31,782 bases of DNA from a virus. How positions within the stretch are numbered: the stretch's first letter is position 1; each line of letters begins with the position of its first letter. The stretch lies in the IMG/VR virus record IMGVR_UViG_3300050134_000048, positions 1-31,782 of that record. The stretch is one strand, 5' to 3'. Made by a program: the position numbers and the translations under genes. The notes under the pieces are model-generated. The model had not been told where the DNA came from. It searched no databases and saw only the letters and a list, made by a program, of their open reading frames with translations. Below, in pieces: positions 28,581-31,782 of the stretch.

Positions 28581-29021
28581 TTATTCTTCATATTTTCTTT
28601 GTCTATCTTTCAAAAACCTTTTTTTCCATTCTGAAACTACAGACTTGCCTTTTTCAGTATTCCAAATTTTTTGGGAATAAGGAGTTATTTTATCACATTC
28701 TTCTTCAGGTAGATCATGATGTGCATATTTACCACCTAAAGGCTTTAATCCTTTATCATGCAATTCACATTTTCCTTCTTTCCAAAAAGTACAACCAATT
28801 TTAGATTGAGTATGATAAGGAGCGTTTTGAGATTCATAACCTTTTAATGCAGGATGAATATCTGGCACTTCACCGGGCCAATCATCTAAACAAAGTCTAT
28901 CACCGTAACCAGCTTCCATTATTGCTTCAATATCTTCCGGTGTGCCAGTGCAAGGTGTATGACACATACGCTGACACCGTTCGCAAGAACATTCGCTTAT
29001 AGTAAACATTTCTAATGACAT
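28581..29021 (-). CDS. YkgJ-like Cys-rich metal-binding protein
   Basis: 146 residues from the ATG at 29021 (a longer frame to 29036 starts inside a terminator-like hairpin). CSCERCQRMCHTPCTG near residues 11-26 holds a C-x-x-C-x-x-x-C cluster, with GCTFWKEGKCELH near residues 76-88 and further Cys/His ahead of the end. This matches the iron-sulphur/zinc-chelating YkgJ-type family, whose role is not well known. The start lies directly after a T tract and hairpin (29022-29058). Confidence 0.65.
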   Translation of the reverse strand: MSLEMFTISECSCERCQRMCHTPCTGTPEDIEAIMEAGYGDRLCLDDWPGEVPDIHPALKGYESQNAPYHTQSKIGCTFWKEGKCELHDKGLKPLGGKYAHHDLPEEECDKITPYSQKIWNTEKGKSVVSEWKKRFLKDRQRKYEE

Positions 29022-29058
29022 AAAAAAACCCCACATTAATTTTCGTTAATATAGGGTT
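29022..29058 (-). terminator. intrinsic terminator or leader hairpin
   Basis: On the minus strand AACCCTATATTAA pairs with TTAATGTGGGGTT (13 pairs with two G-U) around a 6-nt loop, followed by a run of T (29022-29028). It lies immediately ahead of the YkgJ-like gene start, so it may stop the upstream operon or act as an attenuator that controls the gene. The GGGG ribosome site of that gene is inside the stem. Confidence 0.65.
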
Positions 29059-29088
29059 CCGTTGAAAGGAGGTCAATAAAAATTGAGA

Positions 29089-29196
29089 TTATTTTTTCTT
29101 TTTCATATCTTTTTTCATCTTGTTTTCCATTTTCATATCTTTTTTTTCGTGGGTTTTAAGTTCTTTTTCAACTTTTCCCGCTGTTACTTTTTTCAT
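29089..29196 (-). CDS. tiny Lys-rich protein, 35 aa
   Basis: MKKVTAGKVEKELKTHEKKD, then a Met/Lys run ending KKKK. Lys makes up nearly half of the residues. AGGA precedes the ATG. It overlaps the 72-residue gene by 29 bp. One of five Lys-rich mini-proteins; unknown. Confidence 0.5.
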   Translation of the reverse strand: MKKVTAGKVEKELKTHEKKDMKMENKMKKDMKKKK

Positions 29197-29386
29197 AATT
29201 CCTGCCTATTGTTATATTTTGTTGTGCTTTAATTTCTGAGTTTTTCCACGTCCAGCATTCGCCAGTATCATCTTGGAAGCATAACCACATAAGATCATGT
29301 TCTTGTGAATAGTCGCATATAGCTACTGCCCAAGCTTTGCCTAAAGGAGTAATGAGAGGTATTTGTGGGTTTAGTTGGAGCATCAT
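29168..29386 (-). CDS. conserved small phage protein, 72 aa
   Basis: MMLQLNPQIPLITPLGKAWA, then VAICDYSQEHDLMWLCFQDD and TGECWTWKN. The pattern (PP/IPL-x-TP-x-GK, EHD-x-x-W/L-x-x-FQDDTGECWTW) is one I remember from many phage genomes as a small conserved protein. Ends Ser/Lys-rich. Function unknown. GGGGG ahead of the double ATG. Confidence 0.65.
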   Translation of the reverse strand: MMLQLNPQIPLITPLGKAWAVAICDYSQEHDLMWLCFQDDTGECWTWKNSEIKAQQNITIGRNYEKSNSGKS

Positions 29387-29541
29387 TTCTTTTCATCCCC
29401 CTTTTTCTTGGCGTTACGAATAAGATTCTTATAGTCTTTTATGGTTATTTCTTTAACTTTATATTCCTTTCCCTGCCAGGGAAATTTAAGATCAATCATA
29501 ACTCTTGTTGTTTGTGGAGGAATATATATTAAAGAATTCAC
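29383..29541 (-). CDS. small hypothetical protein, GTG start, 52 aa
   Basis: Inferred GTG start at 29541 with AAAGG five bases upstream, ATGA-like coupled to the neighbour. MNSLIYIPPQTTRVMIDLKF (first residue from GTG) and then Lys-rich helix (KDYKNLIRNAKKKG). Not recognised; spacing and ribosome site support it. Confidence 0.55.
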   Translation of the reverse strand: MNSLIYIPPQTTRVMIDLKFPWQGKEYKVKEITIKDYKNLIRNAKKKGDEKK

Positions 29542-29699
29542 TTTTTACCTTTTTTGGCTTCACTATATCCTATAGCCAATGCTTGCGCCCTATCTTTCAC
29601 AACTGGCCCTTTCTTGCTTCCGCTATGCAATTCACCTTTTCCGAATTCACCCATGACCTTCTTCACTTTTCTTTCTTCTTTACCTTTTCCCTTACCCAT
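29538..29699 (-). CDS. small basic DUF6496-like protein, 53 aa
   Basis: MGKGKGKEERKVKKVMGEFG, then KGELHSGSKKGPVVKDRAQALAIG and YSEAKK. The motif VM-x-E-F-x-x-G-x-L-x-SG-x-K-x-G-x-x-V and QA-x-AI-x-x-SEA matches a common small phage and bacterial family (DUF6496 by memory) of unknown function. First of the minus-strand small-gene run, facing the plus-strand secreted protein across only 38 bp. Confidence 0.65.
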   Translation of the reverse strand: MGKGKGKEERKVKKVMGEFGKGELHSGSKKGPVVKDRAQALAIGYSEAKKGKK

Positions 29700-29737
29700 G
29701 CTATAACCTCACGTGAAATTTAAATAGGATTTTACAC

Positions 29738-29986
29738 ATGAAAATTTTCTTAGCAAGTATTGTTTCAATTATTTTTACAACTTCCGCTTTTTCCAGTGAA
29801 CAATTGCCCCATCATCATTGTGAGCATGTTTATGAGTTTTGTCAGCAAGGCATTAGAATTGCCGACTACCATCTACATATTTACAATCACATGAACCCTA
29901 CAAATTATAGTCATGGATATTGGGATGGTCAAAGGGATGCTTATATTTCTGTTGAAAATTTTATTAAGCTACAAGATAACCGCTAA
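29738..29986 (+). CDS. secreted or periplasmic small protein, 82 aa
   Basis: MKIFLASIVSIIFTTSAFSS is a clear Sec signal, with likely cut after SAFS. The mature part is His- and Tyr-rich (PHHHCEHVYEFCQQG, YHLHIYNHMN, GYWDGQRDAY) with Cys. AGGA precedes the ATG. It runs against its minus-strand neighbours and overlaps the fibre gene's stop by 23 bp, like a moron. A metal-binding or host-surface role is possible but unsupported. Confidence 0.65.
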   Translation: MKIFLASIVSIIFTTSAFSSEQLPHHHCEHVYEFCQQGIRIADYHLHIYNHMNPTNYSHGYWDGQRDAYISVENFIKLQDNR

Positions 29987-31463
29987 AAAATGTATTATTT
30001 GCTGCTCCTGCCACACCACTTTGAGTAATGTTAATTGTTTTAGTACCAAAAGATCCAATAGCATTAACTTTACATGTATCCCCAGCAGTCATAGAAATAA
30101 GTCCAGAAACTTGATTTCCTGTTTGTTGTGCAACTGCAAAATTCATATTATTTTGTAATGTAATCGATGTTGCTTGAAGCTGGACAGTATACCCTATTGC
30201 CGTTCCAGGATTTGAAAAATAAACACACGCATTGAAGTGATATAAACCTGTCACTGGGGCAGTAAAAATCCCTGTAGTTGCATTAAATCCAGTGCCATTT
30301 TGAAATGCGATAGTATCCTGAATTACTTGATAAACAGTTCCATCTCCTGTAACACCATTGGCTTGCGTTGTTAGGTAAGCTAAAAATGCTGATGTTTTTG
30401 AACCCTCCGCTGCTTGCCAAGTTGCACTTACACCAGGTCCATTGCTTGTTAAAACCTGCGTAGCTGTGCCGAAGCCTAAATCTGACAGCTGCCCTGTGCT
30501 TGATACTGCGACAGGAGAACCAACTGCCGTTACCCCTGTAATACCTGCTGTGAAGTTTTTATTTTGTTGACCTGCGCCTGATCCTTGCGTACCGATTCGA
30601 ATCACATTTGATTCCCCAACAGTTCCAAGATTTCCTATCATTATATTAGAAGATTCCGCACCGGTGTAATTTGATGCAGATTGATAACCCATCGCAATTA
30701 TATATGAACTTGTCAGAGAATTGAGAAGACTTTCATATCCAAAACAAGAGTTATTATTTCCTAAAGTTATACTTCCTGCACTCCCAAAACCTATACAAGT
30801 ATTATTTGAACTATTTGTGCCCGCTGTTGGTAGTGAATCTGCTCCTATGCATACATTATCAGTTCCAGTAACTATTGACTGACACGAACGTGATCCAATG
30901 GCTATATTGTCATTAGTAGAAACTATTTGACTCCCTGCGTTAAGTCCCATCAAAACATTTCCCGAAGCCGTTTGAAGAGCGTTTCCAGCTCCAAACCCGA
31001 ACGCAATATTTGATATGCCACTCGTAATCCCTGAAGAATTGAATGATCCGATTGATATATTACTAGTTCCTGTCGTAATAGATGGACCGGTATTTCCAAA
31101 AAAAAGATTGGTTACTCCAAAATCAAGCGTTTCTGTAATTCCTGATCCTGAAAATTTTACCGTCGAATTTGCTGTTAGAAAATCGAATGCATTTCCTGTA
31201 AGTGTTCCGCCTGTGTTACCTGTGATGCTTATTGAAGAAGCAGCGGGTGCTTGAAAAGTTGGATCATTGCCCGTTCCATTTGATGTGAAAACCTCACCAG
31301 AAGTTCCGATAGCACTAGCAACAAAAGCACCATTTCCCTCTGCTATAACTACACCGTGAGCTGTCAGTCCGCTATTTGTTCCAATTGCTGCGAAAGTAGG
31401 ACTCACACCCCTTCCATCTCCAATTAAAGTTTCTCCCGATGGACCCGTTCCGACGTTTGCCAT
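29964..31463 (-). CDS. tail fibre/adhesin with YadA-like repeats and C1q-like tip
   Basis: 499 residues. N-terminal region with repeated linker motifs (TLIGDGRGVSPTF, FTSNGTGNDPTF, and LTSNGPGVSATW near residue 340). About residues 130-275 hold short repeats of the N-x-A/I-x-x-G type (SNIAFGFGAG, DNIAIGSRS, DNVCIGADS, NNTCIGFGS, NNSCFGYES), like a trimeric autotransporter head. The C-terminus, about residues 355-499, is a C1q/TNF-like jelly roll: NGVTGDGTVYQVI, then FTAPVTGLYHFNACVYF and GLISMTAGDTCKV. This is a host-binding fibre in a trimeric form. It lies 1 bp after the partial gene at the right edge. Confidence 0.8.
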   Translation of the reverse strand: MANVGTGPSGETLIGDGRGVSPTFAAIGTNSGLTAHGVVIAEGNGAFVASAIGTSGEVFTSNGTGNDPTFQAPAASSISITGNTGGTLTGNAFDFLTANSTVKFSGSGITETLDFGVTNLFFGNTGPSITTGTSNISIGSFNSSGITSGISNIAFGFGAGNALQTASGNVLMGLNAGSQIVSTNDNIAIGSRSCQSIVTGTDNVCIGADSLPTAGTNSSNNTCIGFGSAGSITLGNNNSCFGYESLLNSLTSSYIIAMGYQSASNYTGAESSNIMIGNLGTVGESNVIRIGTQGSGAGQQNKNFTAGITGVTAVGSPVAVSSTGQLSDLGFGTATQVLTSNGPGVSATWQAAEGSKTSAFLAYLTTQANGVTGDGTVYQVIQDTIAFQNGTGFNATTGIFTAPVTGLYHFNACVYFSNPGTAIGYTVQLQATSITLQNNMNFAVAQQTGNQVSGLISMTAGDTCKVNAIGSFGTKTINITQSGVAGAANNTFFSGYLVA

Positions 31464-31464
31464 G

Positions 31465-31782
31465 TTAAAATACCTCGTAATTATTTGAATGATAAAGACA
31501 TTCTAATGATTCAAAATCATCGAAAAATGTAAATTCTGTTTCTTGATCGATTGTAGATGCACCCGTAAGTGACTTGATAATAATATTATGTGTGTTAGCT
31601 ACTCCTAAACGGTCTTTCACAATAAATTGTCTGTTTGCTGCGGGAGTGTCAGGAAGATTTATTGTTACAGCTCCGTTTGTAGAATCCACTGAAATGTAAT
31701 AGTCTGTTGCTGTCACGGTGTAGGGACTCATAGCAAAAGTTACGTTTACATATGTAGTGGCTGTTTCAGTTAGCTCTATTGT
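31465..31782 (-). CDS. beta-rich fibre protein, 5' end missing
   Basis: Open frame from the right edge through 31465; the first 17 codons (TIELTETATTYVNVTFA) have no stop, so the gene begins outside the window. The pattern TATDYYISVDSTNGAVTINL, P-x-x-x-x-x-RQFIVKDRLG, then NIIIKSL and TIDQ is a common beta-prism or tail-fibre segment in phages. It ends YEVF. Directly upstream of the adhesin gene, so probably part of the same fibre. Confidence 0.65.
   Translation of the reverse strand, partial: TIELTETATTYVNVTFAMSPYTVTATDYYISVDSTNGAVTINLPDTPAANRQFIVKDRLGVANTHNIIIKSLTGASTIDQETEFTFFDDFESLECLYHSNNYEVF

Noticed and set aside
1-31782. CRISPR array or insertion sequence
   Set aside because: No regularly spaced repeats with spacers and no transposase-like frame or paired terminal repeats were found; the only short direct repeats are the iterons and operator repeats.

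Overview
The window is part of a tailed double-stranded DNA phage or prophage with podovirus-like head and neck genes. The evidence is a P22-type portal, an N4-gp56-type major capsid protein, a scaffold, large and small terminase subunits, an adaptor-like neck protein, fibre proteins, and a replication and recombination block with a repressor-type switch. The DNA is AT-rich by eye, uses the standard code, and has clear AGGAG-type ribosome sites and TTGACA/TATAAT-type promoters, so the host is a bacterium. A small lipoprotein with a lipobox and a secreted protein fit a Gram-negative host, but I cannot name one. Reading frames run off both window ends, so this is a fragment (or a circular genome cut open) and no integrase or lysis gene is visible.

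Layout. (1) 1-9785, minus strand: tail, neck and head genes, read from scaffold (9785) and capsid (9008) down to a truncated Gln-rich virion protein at the left edge. (2) 10156-19367, minus strand: small terminase, large terminase, small membrane proteins, a HAD/Pnkp-type phosphatase, portal and several small hypotheticals. Two plus-strand genes (9918 and 15169), each with a promoter-like site of its own, interrupt the minus-strand block. (3) 19521-22034, mostly plus strand: small accessory genes including a 45-residue J-domain protein, a conserved phage protein, two tandem ribbon-helix-helix-like paralogues and a membrane peptide, with a GroES-like gene on the minus strand. (4) 22020-25317, minus strand: winged-helix-like protein, replication initiator carrying an iteron-type origin inside its reading frame, DnaC-like helicase loader, hypothetical, HNH nuclease and RusA-like resolvase. 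(5) 25612-26018: a switch region with a Cro/CI-like repressor gene, divergent promoters and repeated operators. (6) 26019-28426, plus strand: early operon with ERF annealing protein, YqaJ-type exonuclease and a lipoprotein. (7) 28404-31782: small minus-strand genes, a plus-strand secreted protein, and two fibre genes (YadA-like repeats plus C1q-like tip; a beta-rich partial gene).

How it works together. The repressor at 25919 probably controls the early plus-strand operon, which supplies single-strand annealing recombination (ERF with YqaJ exonuclease). The minus-strand operon from 25317 supplies replication: the initiator binds the iterons inside its own gene and the loader brings the host helicase, an arrangement like lambda O/P. 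RusA would resolve branched DNA, terminase would package it, and portal, scaffold and capsid build the head. Chaperone-type proteins (GroES-like and mini-J) could assist folding.

The most unusual features are the intragenic 11-bp iterons, three tRNA-like elements with tRNA ends but poor anticodon arms, tail-to-tail overlap of every convergent gene pair, a beta module repeated across several virion proteins, five tiny lysine-rich proteins, two start sites buried in RNA hairpins, and a 13-bp intercistronic hairpin after the capsid genes.
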